This document shows, one piece after another, positions 35,901-48,042 of a stretch of 64,000 nucleotides of DNA; position 1 is the first letter of the stretch; every line of letters begins with the position of its first letter. Both the position numbers and the translations under genes were made by a program. This stretch comes from Paragonimus skrjabini miyazakii. Lineage: Eukaryota > Platyhelminthes > Trematoda > Plagiorchiida > Troglotrematidae. Location of the stretch: NCBI GenBank assembly GCA_014338405.1, contig JTDE01001108.1, positions 16,894 to 80,893 on the forward strand, given 5' to 3'. Below the pieces are notes generated by a model. It was given only the letters and a program-made list of their open reading frames with translations, did not search any database and had not been told where the DNA came from.

Positions 35901-38900
35901 CTGTGTGATCGGCAAAGAATAGCTCACTCGTTTCAATTGACCAGCTGGCAGATTATGCATCGGATTAACCACTGTCGCCTTGCTTTACTGAAATGATCAT
36001 ACTACTAGTGCATCGTACACTTCAGACCATCTAAAGTAGTACAGTTCCATCAAATTTCTTGAGAGATAGGCGGGATTCACTGACCTGCCCTTTTCGATCC
36101 AATCGACCGCTAATCGTCTGGATTTTTCCGTTCGTCGTGTCAAACGTGATGGAAGTGTGTAGAGGTGAACAAACTAATGGAGATTGTACACAAAGCAGAC
36201 TGAACAATGGCGACTGGATAAATGACTATTTATTTAATTAAAGGTCATGAAAATAATGGCTACTAATTTTCGGATGACAACCAAAAAATTAGTTCAATCT
36301 TCTGGAAGGGATACTTATTTTTCCACTGTATGCGCATACAAGTGAAACAGATGTGAGCATTTGCAATGCACACCAACTATGATGAATATCTTATCCTTGC
36401 TGGTTAAGTGCTGTAAAGTGACTGGTTCACTTGTCTGATCGTGTGGTGTGATATCGATCACTTTCTCGTAGCTTGACTATTTGTCACTTCGGTGAATCGA
36501 ACTCGCACTCAAAATGGGATGCGCTAATATATCACCTGATTAACTAAGGTGCAGAGGGGACCGTTGATGATTTGGCACAGAAAGATGGATATAGTTAATA
36601 CTAAATATCACGTTAAATTGCATTCTACTCCCAGTCTGTATCCTCCAGACTCATGGAGTCTGTATAAAGTTGGATTTAACAATGGTCAATCCGATTCAGT
36701 GTTACACACTTCATAATTATATGACATAGCTTCGTGCTAGAGGAAAACATCCTGAATTTGCATGATGAAACCAATAACGAATATGCTTTGCAGACGCCTG
36801 CTTCCTTCCACTTGCAACTCGGTTGCTTAGATATAAGCTGATTGTTTCAATACTGACATAGAGATTTTATGAATTAATTTCCACCCAGTCTCGTTTTACA
36901 ACCCTCAACTTGAGACTTTGGTTTACTATGTTATCATATGACGGTTAATCATTTGTGTCACCCTATGATCTATTGATATCTATGATGAGAGTTTATTCAC
37001 TCAGCCAAGTTTACCGCACATGATCATGTTTCTGCACAGCGACTGTGCACTTGCATTAACGGTTTACAGAACCAACAGAAAATGAGGAGGACAAATCAGT
37101 AGTGCATTAATTCACATTCATCCAATCAAACTTATAATTGTTCAGAAGCCTTAATCAGAAAATTGATTTTTCAGGAATGCTATGTACAGGTCACTATGTG
37201 CAATTTCCGTGACCAACACAAATTGAAGTTTTCAACGCTTCTAGGAGAATGCTTAAATTTGCAAGTAGCTTTGCAGATGATATACTTCATTTCTTTGTCC
37301 AAATGAAGTCAAATTGCTGTATGGTATTGGATGAGATTATTATTTGAAACATATCTAAGAGATCAATCTACGTCTACTTAAATATATTTAGCTCTGGTAA
37401 CAAATCACCGCGGAAGACGATCTATTTCATGTATTTGGTTTTTTCTAGAAAAACTGCCTGATAATTTCACGCTTTTATCAATGCCTACGAAACGGATAAG
37501 ACTCCGAGTCTTGAATTCATTGTTTAACCAAGTAACGAAAACTAACGAGTTAGCCTATGGAAAGGGAAATTCCGTGTTCAGTCAGACTGATACTTATTGG
37601 TTTACGGTTGATCTAGTTGTCACCCTGCGAGATAGTTCTTTAAGTGGTGAGAGCGCTTCCGTACGCATCAGTAACAAGAGAAATGAAAAGGCACATCGAA
37701 ATACGTGATGTGAAAATCTGTATTGAAAGTCCATTGAGTACAAATGGCTGTTTTTAAGAAAAAAAACTATTAGACATTTGCTAGGAGTTGATGTTGGGAG
37801 ACGGTTGACATGCCTTCTTCGAATTACCCTCCAGAATACAGACTGACAAAATGCTTGGCAAGCGAGATTAAAATTCGGGCTACGTCGGGATCAGTCAGAC
37901 GTTGCAGCAAATTCAAAAAGCAAGACAAATTTAAATGTTGTCAGCACACAACACTCTATACAAGTAACAACTGAGTTAGAAGTAAATGGAACCCACTTTG
38001 CCAGCAAGCGTATAAATATAATACGCAATATTGCAGACTTAAAAGACAAACTATGTCTTATCAGAAACACCTATAATTTTGTTAAGCCGTACTAGGTGTA
38101 TTGGTGTCCTATAATATATACTAACTTTCTGGAAGTTTTCATATCATATTAGCTGGTTCAGTCACTGATGCACCTGTGTTCACATAGTTAGAACAGATTA
38201 CTCCATAGTGCACAAGTGGTTGCAGATGTGAACTCGACCAATGTGACCAGGCTGGTCTATGAAAGTATTCGGTGGAAATAAATCATTTACTCCATATAAT
38301 CGAACTTTTGACATACAAACGGAAACTCACTATCCTGTTGTTACTTGGAGTACGGTGTACCACGCGCTACTAACAGTATTCGTGTTGGTGTCGTAACATC
38401 GTATAATGAAATATCAAACAAATTTTCTAAAGAAATACTTTTAATTTTTTGTGCGGTGCCTATACGAGGTTATCAATTGTTTTGTCTGGACAAAACACAC
38501 CTATTCTTGTTAGTAACTTTCAAACTAATTCGCGCAACCCTCAGATGTTGTATCCACTGGCTATAACATTCGATGCTTCTGTTCAAAGTTTTCATACTCA
38601 TCATTCGATATATTTAATCTGATCGTAAACAATTCTCTGTAATCGTCATTTTTAAACTGCCCACGAAAACTCAGTAAACAGTTGATTACTAATAAGTAGT
38701 TTGGCAGATTTGCTAATTGTATGTTATTTGCAAACCAGTGGATCATTTTCACTATGCACATCGCCATCAATAATTGAAAATTAGACCAACCAACTTAGAG
38801 AGAAGAAAGAATCAATCATAGTCTACGCATGTATACAGAAAACAAAGATGGAACCTGCTTTATAAAACTTTAAGCCAGTGCTGCTATTCTGGATTATAGC

Positions 38901-41615
38901 CTACCATAAAACGCAAAGCTTCTATGCCAAAAAAGACACGGTAAAGGAAGACCCATACTTTTACTAACTGTCTATCTCTAAGTGGAAAAGGACAAACAGT
39001 TCAGAGCCGTAGGGTTTGCATTAAATATTTACGGCTTAGCCACGCACATCGCTATAGAGGCTGAGGTAAATCAGCCAACTCCTCGTCAAAAATCATCTTT
39101 AACATCTTGGATATGGCGATCTGAAAGAGCATAAGTAGAGACTATGAGCACATAGTTAGAGTCTGCCAACTGTACATGGATTTGTTTGGGTGATACAGCC
39201 TGTTGCTGACATTTACCTTTCAGTGCAACTTGGGCTGTCGTGCTAAACTTTTTGTCCACACCACCTGGACCGATGGTAGCAACTAGAATCACCTGTTATG
39301 TATAGGAAATATCTAGGTTAAAAGAAACACATCGTTTGTTTAATCCGAACATTTGACATTGCAAACTGTAGTTTACATGAAGCACCATGAAGCAACAGAC
39401 AAGTATTTTCAATGTATCTGGCATCCGAACAAGAGATGGCGTATACATTTTGAAAAGCAATCGTCCATAGTGCATGCATTAAGTAGTATCTTATGTCTTA
39501 TTTGTAAACCACAGAAACTCCCATATTTGGTTCATTTGGAGAATGCATGATTGTTGGCTTTATAGTAACGTACTAGGTGCTAGAAAGGACAGTGAGGAGT
39601 AGTCAGTTGTAGCATTTTATCTCCAATCCATCCTGATGTAGGCAGTAGGCAGGATGACATGGTTCTTATAGTGCGCCGGCGATGCAAAACTTAACTAGGA
39701 TTCCTATTGTGAAAAGTGGTCGCAGTTGTGTTTCTAGCTTGGAACTAACACGTCATTCGTTGTCAATTGAAAAATGGTCTGTATAAGTATCCTGTTTATG
39801 ACGGGAGCAATTATGAGAGTGTTTAATGAAGACCGTATCTAACCAACTTGGGTGGTTCATACTTTTCTTACTATATATGCTGCCTACTAATGTAACAGTA
39901 TGGTAAGTTGTGGAGGCCTAGAATAAACAAACCGAGCTTATTATAAGGAAAACTGAACACGAGTAATATATACTCATCCGGGTAAAAAGGCCAAGTAAAA
40001 CATTAGAGCATATCATTTACACAACCGGCAGTTGAAATCCGATTCACATTTTCGATAGGCAGTAGTTTTAATCACGAAATCATTAACTTCAAGTTAAGCG
40101 TATACAAATTATCGCGTATAAACGTTCAGTCCCATTTGCTTGTGAATGTTACTCAAATTTACTGATTACCTGGAGAGGTGACAGTAACTATTAGATCAGC
40201 TCCAACTGACTAGCCAACAATTAGGACTTCTCAGTCAATATGCAATCATAAAATTCAATAAACTTGCTTCGTTTCAAAGGGGGTCAACGATAAAAGACTA
40301 CCTGAAGGTAAACGCTGTATTTGAACGTGATCAATGTTCAGTGTATATCACACAGAAATTCTGATGACTTGCCAGTACAGTATTATGCAAGCCGTCACTT
40401 TCGGTAATTCTCACTAAACCTTTATGTCAGCATTAAATATGTGTGAGTTATATGTGAGAATCAGAGTAAGTTACATGAGCCATTAAAAATAATATCTATA
40501 GATGACTCGTAACCTGCTGGATGAAGGTGAGCCTACTGGAAAATGATAAAGAGTGACACACACGTCCACCATAATGCTCGTGCCCTTCGGTGCCAAGGCG
40601 TTCACATTTGACGGAATTTCAAGTGATTTGACGATACTTGGACAGTACAGAGGAAGGATTTATACGAACTGTGCACGGGCACACGGACGCAGACTGTAAA
40701 GACTGAGGGCAATAGTATCAGCGGTTAATTAACAGTCACACTGACAGGTCACAAGTGGTACTGGCGGACTTAGTGTTCGTTTCGTAATGCGCTAGGAGTG
40801 CTCCTTTTCTAACCTTCTAAATGTCTTATACTGAACTGTAAATGAATTCTTTTTCAACGGCTGTCCCGTGATTCTCTTAACGCAACTAGTTTGTTAAAAA
40901 CAGGTGAGGGACAGAACATGGAAAATCAAAGGGAACCGGAGTAAGCTCTGACTGAGGTGTGACACCATTCCCTGGCTAGGGTTGAGCCATACGATGACCC
41001 GTGTTGCCAGATAAGTGCTGTTATCTGAATTTGGCGTTCAGTGGCTGATAGTTCCATTGACATATGATTCATGGTATTCATACGAACCTTGCAGATAAGC
41101 AGAAGTTGGGAATACTTCTGCACATCTGTTGGACGGTTTAAAAAAAGGATTAATCTGAAAATTTATCGTTTCAGGGAAGTAATGATAGAAGGACGGTGAA
41201 AGAGAGAGCTAGAAGGTTGTAAACGGAATAGAGTATCAACCACTGCTTATCACGTGCACGAAGATCGCACTGAGACATACAGCACAAGACAGCCGACTAG
41301 CATTAGCATAAAGATGTCAAGAAGATTTAGTGTTCACGTTGGCTGAATACCCGGCTTGGTATCCAACATGTGTGCATCGAATCTGCGGCAGAATTTGGCA
41401 ATTGATAACGCAGTTAAAACAGACTATGAGGAGTTGTTCCAGGATGAACATACCCAGAGACTAAAAGAGTGTTCACTGCAAGTTAAATGCTAAATATGCT
41501 ATTGCGACTTTAGCCAGTTACCACTGAAGTGGTTAGTCTTCCTAAACGCGGTTGTTTTTCTTAATGGCTGTTGAAAATCCTATATACTAAAGTCAGTTCT
41601 CCTCTGACATACCAG
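32941..41615 (+). other. Intron 3 (8.7 kb)
   Basis: The largest intron. Apart from an S2 SINE tail near 38.6-38.75 kb I recognise nothing in it. All open frames are under 85 codons and show no domains. Confidence 0.7.
38575..38745 (-). repeat. S2 SINE tail fragment
   Basis: Shares ATTACTAATAAGTAGT and TTGGCAGATTT-type words with 28600-28690, in the same (minus) orientation. The tRNA-like head is absent. Confidence 0.5.
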
Positions 41616-41854
41616 CAGCACACTGATGGCTGCTCCAGTTTGCGAAATCTGTCTCGATCTGGCAGAAAACGCAGTGTCTCAACCCAGTTGTAGCTTTACG
41701 TTTTACTCCCTGCGTTGCCATTCTATGGGAGATCTTTATGAATCCATCATGAAGTGTCAACCATCTACAGCAGACCGCGGTCCGTCAATGGCTGTGACAT
41801 CTACTGACCAATATAACTTGACCTGTATCATAATGAAATTCACACATGTCTTAT
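41616..41854 (+). CDS. A1CF-like: Exon 4: first half of the dsRNA-binding domain
   Basis: Completes Ser597 and encodes residues 598-676 plus one base. TLMAAPVCEICLDLAENAVSQ and CSFTFYSLRC match the helix-strand start of the A1CF-type dsRNA-binding domain, then about 35 residues without a counterpart lead to YNLTCIIMKF. The acceptor is a NAGNAG (CAGCAG), so the exon may start at 41616 or 41619, giving one Ser more or less. The phase-2 end of exon 3 fits only this start. Donor TTAT-GTAAGT (GT at 41855), phase 1. Similarity is weaker than in the RRMs. Confidence 0.72.
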
Positions 41855-43669
41855 GTAAGTGTACAAGCCTAACAAAACACGCACAAGTGTGGATAATATA
41901 ACCTCAGTTCACAAAATTACGAACCGAACGGTGCAAATATTTTCTTTATTCAGTGTGTAATTGGCTACTAAGTAGTAATGTGAAGACTGGTCAAGAGGAC
42001 GCATTTTCATCTCAACACATCCTTACGGGCCAACCAAAAGTCCCTTTGCCAACTTTGGTTTCCACGTCGGTTGGCACTGTCTATAGTTGGATAGGGAACG
42101 TTGAGAAGACAATCTGCCAGTTTCACATGTTATAGTTTGGACCGTATTAGACTGAACGGCTTAACCGTTTGGCGACTAGGATATCATAATATGGCATGTG
42201 CTTTGCGTTGTCGGAAGGCGAAGTCACTCTTTAAGGTTTGCAGGATCTTGTGTCTATACTTATTCCAGATGGTAGCAATCTGCAATTAGTGGCAGCTTGC
42301 GCACCCTAAAAGTTATATCACCTCTAGTGCTGAGGTTGAGGAAAGGCTCTCCTGACGGAGTCTGCAGGACATCTGTAGCTCATCAATGAGTAGGATGAAT
42401 AACTCGGCTGAACACAGTGTTGTTTTGTGGGAACGAAACTGGCTGACTAGCTATAAAGAATGTTTGTAGGTTATTCGCTCTTTACAAACATTTATACGAG
42501 GCACTATTTGTAGGTGGCGACAACACCACAAGAGCAACTTAGTAAACATATTACTTATGATTCCCCAGCTGCCACTATACTGTGCCTTGTTTGCGCTCTC
42601 TGGATGCAACCGGAAAAACAGCTAGACAAATATCCCATGACTTGTTGTAGGCGTTCGACAAAACGGGCACCAAGGTCGTTGTCTGCTGACTCAACCGACT
42701 TCACGCCTGGTGTTCAAAAGATGATGTATCGTTGAATACACGCACACTGAAAGTTTTGTTTACAAGCCCTAGGTGATGAAGTTAATGTTGCGTTTTTGTC
42801 ATGGTGGTCTTCATAATCATTCGTTATCATTATGGTTATCTTTACTTGCGCTCACAAATATTATATCTTAAAGACGATGAGCAAAGAAAAAGTAAAAAGA
42901 AAACGAAAGCTACATTAAAGATGCAAACATTGTGCAATTTAAAACTGCCGTACAAAATTTCCCTATCTTGTCATAGCTGTGCCTCGTGTTCTACATTTTC
43001 TCAGTTTCTGTTTACTTACTCTTTTTGGTGAAAATTTCTGTTGAGTGATCGTACACTAACACTGAAGTTGTCCTCAATCCTGTGTGTTAATATATTAATT
43101 ATAAACAGGATTTATTCAATCATTTCCTTTTAATCTCCCAACCATTTCAAGGTTCTGTCTAATCTATGCATCAGACAAGGTCTCGGAATCCCCCAGCTAA
43201 CAACTCATGCACACGAGGCCGTTGATCAGATAACTGGAAGGAAAAGCATGATGTTTACAGTTCACGTGAGTCAAAACTCGTTTACACTGCTGGATGAACA
43301 CACTTCAGATCGGTTCTTAAGTCACTTAGTCAGTTTTCAAACAGACGAACTTCAACTATTCAAGGCTGGAAAGACATATTTCCCAAAATCACTTTAGCGT
43401 CTGGTGAATGGTCTCGTGGATACACGGCAGATACTAGAAAGCAAGGTGGCTGACCACAAACTGAAGTAGAGGGATAAAGAAGCGGGCGTTTTTTTTACTT
43501 GAACGTTACTAACATTTGATAATAGCCTTCGGTGATATACAATGATCTAAAACACTGATCAGCAGGTTTGGGTAAGTCGGTGATTTCGATTTGATTCGGA
43601 TATCCTAATCTCTGGCGTACCGGTTGGAGTTAACAACTACTGACTGTGTTTCCTGTCGAGACAGTGGGC

Positions 43670-43925
43670 AACCTCATCATTACTCATAAGCGAACGTGAT
43701 TGTGCATTCAGACGCCACAATTCGGTCGAGCCTAACGTGAGATCAGTGGTACATTGATCAGCGCGGTTGACCAGAGTTCTAACCCCGGCCTTGGCTAGGA
43801 CATACTATATTGATGGGCCCTAACAAGCGCGAAACTGGAATTTGGTGCCTCTTTTTCAAGAGGCTAATTGGAAAGTCAATCTGAATGCGGAAGCTGTGGT
43901 CGTAAGTTTAAAATAAATCAACCAA
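43670..43925 (+). mobile_element. SINE S1, copy d (diverged)
   Basis: Starts with CATTACTCATAAGCGAACG and contains CGAGCCTAACGTGAGATC, then GATCAGCGCGGTTGACC. The box B-like AGAGTTCTAACCCC is followed by AACAAGCGCGAAACTGGAAT and a tail. It has all the segments of copies a and e, with many substitutions. Confidence 0.65.
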
Positions 43926-44605
43926 AACGCCAACCACTCGGCTAGTTCCATCCAGCTTCCAGATTGGAGCCAAGATGTCATTGAGTGTGGTTGACCGGAG
44001 GCAGTGAGATGGTGAGAGTGTTTATATTTGTTGTTGTAACCGCCTTTAGTTAGTACTATTTAAACCTCTTATTGGATCATCCCTTTCTATTACGCGACCT
44101 ATTGTTTGACCCGAAACCAAGAAGGAGAAGAGACGCGGCAACACCGTTTATTAGACGGACGATTCAAAATAGGTCATGGGGCTTCAAATTTATAGGGTGA
44201 AACGATCATCATACATGGCCGACAATACGCGAAGTACCTCAACTGGGACGATCACACATGACAATCAGACGCAAAGCGGATTAAATGAGACGGTCATATA
44301 TAGCAGTCTGGGTGTTCGAACAAATCAGAAAGCAAACGGGAGAAAACGCAGTCCAGACAGCGCACAGATGTTCGACCACACGACTGCAATCTGATTGGCT
44401 GGGGGAACTATACCATCATCCGCGACTACACCTTCCAAACTGGGCCGATCGATTGACATGGTGTGATTTGTCCAGGCTGCTTTGTTGAGAGATGCGCCTC
44501 CTAACACTTCTTCTTAAAAGGAAGAACTAAAAAAACTCCAACAAAATAAAACAATTCAAAATCACTTGCGGTCTAAAGTTTAAATTTACTTCGTTTTTTT
44601 GTTAG
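43926..44605. other. No recognised gene; flank of the Penelope-like element
   Basis: Contains moderately G+C-rich sequence (44100-44510) with two overlapping open frames of about 70 codons and no domain. It could be part of another element, but no copy elsewhere in the window supports this. Confidence 0.35.
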
Positions 44606-44741
44606 TTATATTTTTGATCATTCATCTTAGGTCGGTACACTTGTAGCAGGAGTTAATGGAGTTAGATCGAGATATCGATCAGATTTATTACAGAAAAACT
44701 AGGTCACTGGTCAGTCAATTGGCAATGGCTTGATTGGTCTG

Positions 44742-45296
44742 TTACGTCGCGCTTGTCCATTGGTTTGACTGCGCAGGTTGACCATCGATCCGGTGGATTT
44801 GTGGCCATGGTAGGTGCAGCGCTTGAATAAACCGTTTTTGATGACATAATACCTGGTCAAGCAGCCTGATTCCAATAGCCTCGACAGTACAAAGTGTTTT
44901 AATTCGGACAGCTTTTGATGGGTTGCCTGGCACGCGATATACCATTTTGAAGGCTTGATCAGTTTTCACCTGGTGCCCGCTTTCAACTGGATGAGCGATG
45001 ATAGCACTGTTGACCGACCGTATTTTCCCGTGTCCCAACCACCGTGGATCGTGTTCTCAGATTCGTTTCGAAAGTTGTCTTGACGTTCGACCAATATAAC
45101 CTGCTCCACAGGAGCAAGTGGTTGAGTAGATACACATAGATGAAGTCTGAACTGTCAGCCTATCTGTGTTATAAAACCTGGGATTTGGGGTTGTGGAAAA
45201 TTGAATATGGAGTTCAGCTGTAGCATAGGTTTTGCCGATTGTCTTGCTTAGCCTATTTGTCAGCCATTCTGCGGTATCATCACCTTTGAACAGCAT
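44742..45296 (-). pseudogene. PLE-1 GIY-YIG endonuclease
   Basis: Two adjacent frames. The first (45296-45057) has the spacer CSCGAGYIGRTSRQLSKRI, with CxC and the core YIGRTxR (Tyr and Arg of the GIY-YIG fold). The second (45038-44742) has INSAIIAH-like VNSAIIAHPVESGH, QAFKMVYRV and the terminal FIQALHLPWPQ. Separated by a frameshift/stop near 45040-45060. Single-strand nicking for target-primed insertion is the known role in the class. Confidence 0.82.
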
Positions 45297-45374
45297 TTAA
45301 CTAAACACCGGCCTCTTTCTTACATCACGCACTTAAGGTTGAGGTGATATTCTGATCATATTTCTGGCGATAAA

Positions 45375-45770
45375 TCATTCCGGATAGCCGTTGTCATGAA
45401 GCGTTTCCTGTTTTATTTCGAGTTCACTTTCTAACGTATGCGCTGAACAAATTTTGTATGCTCTATTAGTCAGGCAGCACACGAGATTTCTCTTCTGTTT
45501 TAGGGGCAAAAAAATGCGGAAGTTTGTGAACTGACCTGTCCATATATTCTTGCAATGAATCCTGCGTTGAATAGTTCCATCTATTCGTCGATGTAAACGA
45601 ACATCTAAGAGAGATATCTCGTTCAGTCTCCTCCTCAAGTGTAAACGTAACTGACTGGTAGACGCGATTGAATGTGTCGAGTACCATGTACATATTAATA
45701 TCCGAGCTGGCTACGATAAATATATAATCTACGTATCGGTGGTATTGACTAAACTGGCTGATCAATATCT
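45375..45770 (-). pseudogene. PLE-1 reverse transcriptase, C-terminal part
   Basis: Frame 1 (to 45765) begins QYHRYVDYIFIVA, where the second catalytic Asp of YVDD is Tyr, and runs to TFTLEEETE. After a frameshift, frame 2 (45638-45375) reads ISLLDVRLHRRIDGTIQRR, WTGQFTNF, LKQKRNLV and LHDNGYPE, the ordered motifs of a Penelope RT after the catalytic box. Confidence 0.82.
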
Positions 45771-46222
45771 CGATCTAACTGCATTAACTTCTCATATAAT
45801 TGTACCGACCTGAAGATGAATTATCGAAAAAATATGTTCGCCTATATTTATCCTCATTATTTTTATATTTCCTGATTTAGTTCACGTTTTTTCGTGCGTC
45901 TACTTGTCCTTTTTATTAGCTGTTTGTTGATGATGAGTAGGCATTCGGCTTTTTTTCAGACTTTTTTTTACTGGTACAGACATATCTGAGAGTTGAGTGT
46001 TATACCTGACCAGTTATTTAAATGTATCAGTATGAATTATTACGAAGCAGTTTTTCACCAAACGTTTGGTAATAACTTAATGGTATTCGTCATCTCGACA
46101 AAGAACCACTTTAACACACAGAAACTGATTATAAATTACCGGATGTTAACGCGGATATATTATTTGGAAATAATCTATTTGTCGGAACCAAAATCACTCA
46201 TTCACGAAGATTTATTGATAAG

Positions 46223-46759
46223 ACCTATTTGCTACTCAGGTCTTCATTCCAGGACTGCAGCGGCACTTTTTCACCCCAACTGCTATGTCCTCACCGGATG
46301 AGGCAACAAAGACCGTGGTGACGGCCACTCTACAGTGGCTTACTACACAACTGATGTGTTGTCGACCATCTTCAAAAGCTGTTCAGTCCTGTTCGATTTT
46401 GCTGCAACCTCAACTGGACGATTTCAGTACGCAGATAAACCGACTCAGCATCACTGGAAGTGTGCCGCATCAGGCAGGACTTGTGAACCAAAATAATGCA
46501 ATCTGTCACGCACTTGTTCCAAATTATAACAGTTCGAAGGCAAGTTCTGCCTTCATACCAACTCAAGGAGAGACCTTTAGAACCGACCTTGAACTGTCGA
46601 ACAACAAACATCTTGTGCTTGAGGAGAAAAATGCACCTCCCCACTACGTTGACACTAACACGGACGTCATACAAACATCTTCGCTTGAGACGCAGAATGG
46701 TTCTTTGACTGGTCCTTCAACGTATAAAAATGCAAGTTTAAATCAGACTTACTGTACTG
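46223..46759 (+). CDS. A1CF-like: Exon 5: second half of the dsRNA-binding domain and linker
   Basis: AC completes Tyr677. Residues 678-855 begin LFATQVFIPGLQRHFFTPTA, matching the A1CF-type LFxxKxTIPAL...FTPP strand-turn, then DEATKTVVTATLQWL matches the final helix (DEAKTxAAxxTLxxLG). The rest is polar. Acceptor TTGATAAG (AG at 46221-46222) has a weak pyrimidine tract but is the only one in phase 1. The nicer CTACTCAG at 46239 would shift the frame. Donor TACTG-GTGAGT (GT at 46760), phase 1. Confidence 0.78.
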
Positions 46760-47282
46760 GTGAGTATCAGAGTATTCAAACAGACAATGTTACTGATCAA
46801 TGGTCATTAACTGTCACTTGCATGCATGCATCATGTGCGCTGTTACGTTACGTGTGATCATGCAGACAGCTCCAAGGGACGACAAACATTCCTGAAATTC
46901 CTCAGGTGTAGATCGGTATTCATCGACCTCACGTAACGTATATTAAACATGACAGACAGTTAGAAGTTATCTGGACTACAATTTATCTGTGATTGTTCTG
47001 TCTGAAAAAAGCACTCACCCTTTAACGAGTACCCGACCGAAAAGGTCGGTTCTTACTTCTCACCAGTAGTTGAAACCTATGCTTTCTCATCAGAATGGCA
47101 CAGAGATGCAACAAGTCGTTTTATTACTCAAGATTAAAACTTTCAAACAATACAACAAAATGAGAAAGTGTTGTGCATATGACGTATAGGGTTGAAATAT
47201 AATTGTTTGTTTCATAAAACCCTACCAATATATGCCAATACACATCTATTACGAATTGTTTCAAATATACCCATTACGATAA

Positions 47283-47565
47283 TGAGAACAAAGACATATA
47301 GGCGAACATATGTTTTCGATAATTCATCTTCAGGCCGATACAATTATATAACGAGTTAATAGAGTTAGATCGAGATATCGATCGGACTTATTACAGAGAA
47401 GCTAGGTCACTGGTCAGTCAGATTGGCGATGACTTGATTGGCCGGTTACGTCACGCTTGTCCATTGGTTTGACCGCGCAGGTTGGCCATCGTTATATAAT
47501 TGTATCGGCCTGAAGATGAATTATCGAAAACATATGTTCGCCTATATGTCTTTGTTCTCGAAATG
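47283..47565 (-). mobile_element. Non-autonomous fold-back unit derived from a Penelope-like element
   Basis: About 70-bp terminal inverted repeats: GAGAACAAAGACATATAGG... to TTATATAACG, and the reverse at 47493-47565. They enclose about 140 bp that match the 3' end of PLE-1 (44650-44770, including GTCACTGGTCAGTCA and CGCTTGTCCATTGGTTTGAC). So RT and endonuclease are deleted while the ends remain. A strong hairpin can form. Confidence 0.75.
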
Positions 47566-47616
47566 ATTAGCGACAAGTGACAAACAGTGAGATATTTTGT
47601 TTCAGGACACCTTCTG
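47291..47616 (+). repeat. Left arm of a perfect 326-bp inverted repeat
   Basis: The reverse complement of 47717-48042 with no mismatch that I can find. It includes one Penelope-derived fold-back unit (47283-47565) and about 50 bp of outside sequence ending CAGGACACCTTCTG at the gap. Identity ends outward at the AAGACATATAGG word. Confidence 0.95.
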
Positions 47617-47716
47617 NNNNNNNNNNNNNNNNNNNNNNNNNNNNNNNNNNNNNNNNNNNNNNNNNNNNNNNNNNNNNNNNNNNNNNNNNNNNNNNNNNNN
47701 NNNNNNNNNNNNNNNN
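47617..47716. other. Assembly gap (100 N)
   Basis: Exactly 100 unknown bases, the conventional size for a gap of unknown length. Confidence 0.99.
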
Positions 47717-48042
47717 CAGAAGGTGTCCTGAAACAAAATATCTCACTGTTTGTCACTTGTCGCTAATCATTTCGAGAACAAAGACATATAGGCGAACATA
47801 TGTTTTCGATAATTCATCTTCAGGCCGATACAATTATATAACGATGGCCAACCTGCGCGGTCAAACCAATGGACAAGCGTGACGTAACCGGCCAATCAAG
47901 TCATCGCCAATCTGACTGACCAGTGACCTAGCTTCTCTGTAATAAGTCCGATCGATATCTCGATCTAACTCTATTAACTCGTTATATAATTGTATCGGCC
48001 TGAAGATGAATTATCGAAAACATATGTTCGCCTATATGTCTT
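47717..48042 (-). repeat. Right arm of the perfect 326-bp inverted repeat
   Basis: Mirror of the left arm, with a second fold-back unit (about 47768-48042). An 11-bp word, ATTACGAATTG, stands just outside this arm (48044-48054) and again 33 bp outside the left arm (47248-47258). Confidence 0.95.

Larger units (their letters stand above)
44610..45870 (-). mobile_element. Penelope-like element PLE-1 with inverted terminal repeats
   Basis: The minus-strand order is terminal repeat (45870-45770), the end of a Penelope-type RT (45770-45370), GIY-YIG endonuclease (45300-44745), terminal repeat (44740-44610). The two ends are inverted copies containing TTCATCTTCAGGCCGATAC-like, GAGTTAAT and AGATCGAGATATCGATC words. 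The RT begins only at the YVDD box, so the 5' two thirds of the RT are missing. Penelope elements often carry repeats of either orientation at their ends, so the arrangement is typical of the class. Frameshifts and a broken catalytic box make it inactive. Confidence 0.8.
41855..46222 (+). other. Intron 4 (4.4 kb)
   Basis: Carries an S1 SINE (43.67-43.93 kb) and the Penelope-like element with inverted ends (44.6-45.9 kb). The stretch 41.9-43.6 kb shows nothing recognisable. Confidence 0.7.

Noticed and set aside
46240..46284. Alternative acceptor CTACTCAG for exon 5, or a new gene starting at the ATG 46285
   Set aside because: The acceptor would break the frame from exon 4, and residues upstream of the ATG (LFATQVFIPGL) match the dsRNA-binding domain, so the ATG is internal.
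47451..47882. Two identical 101-codon frames on opposite strands across the gap
   Set aside because: They run through 100 N and are mirror images caused by the inverted repeat; no protein evidence.
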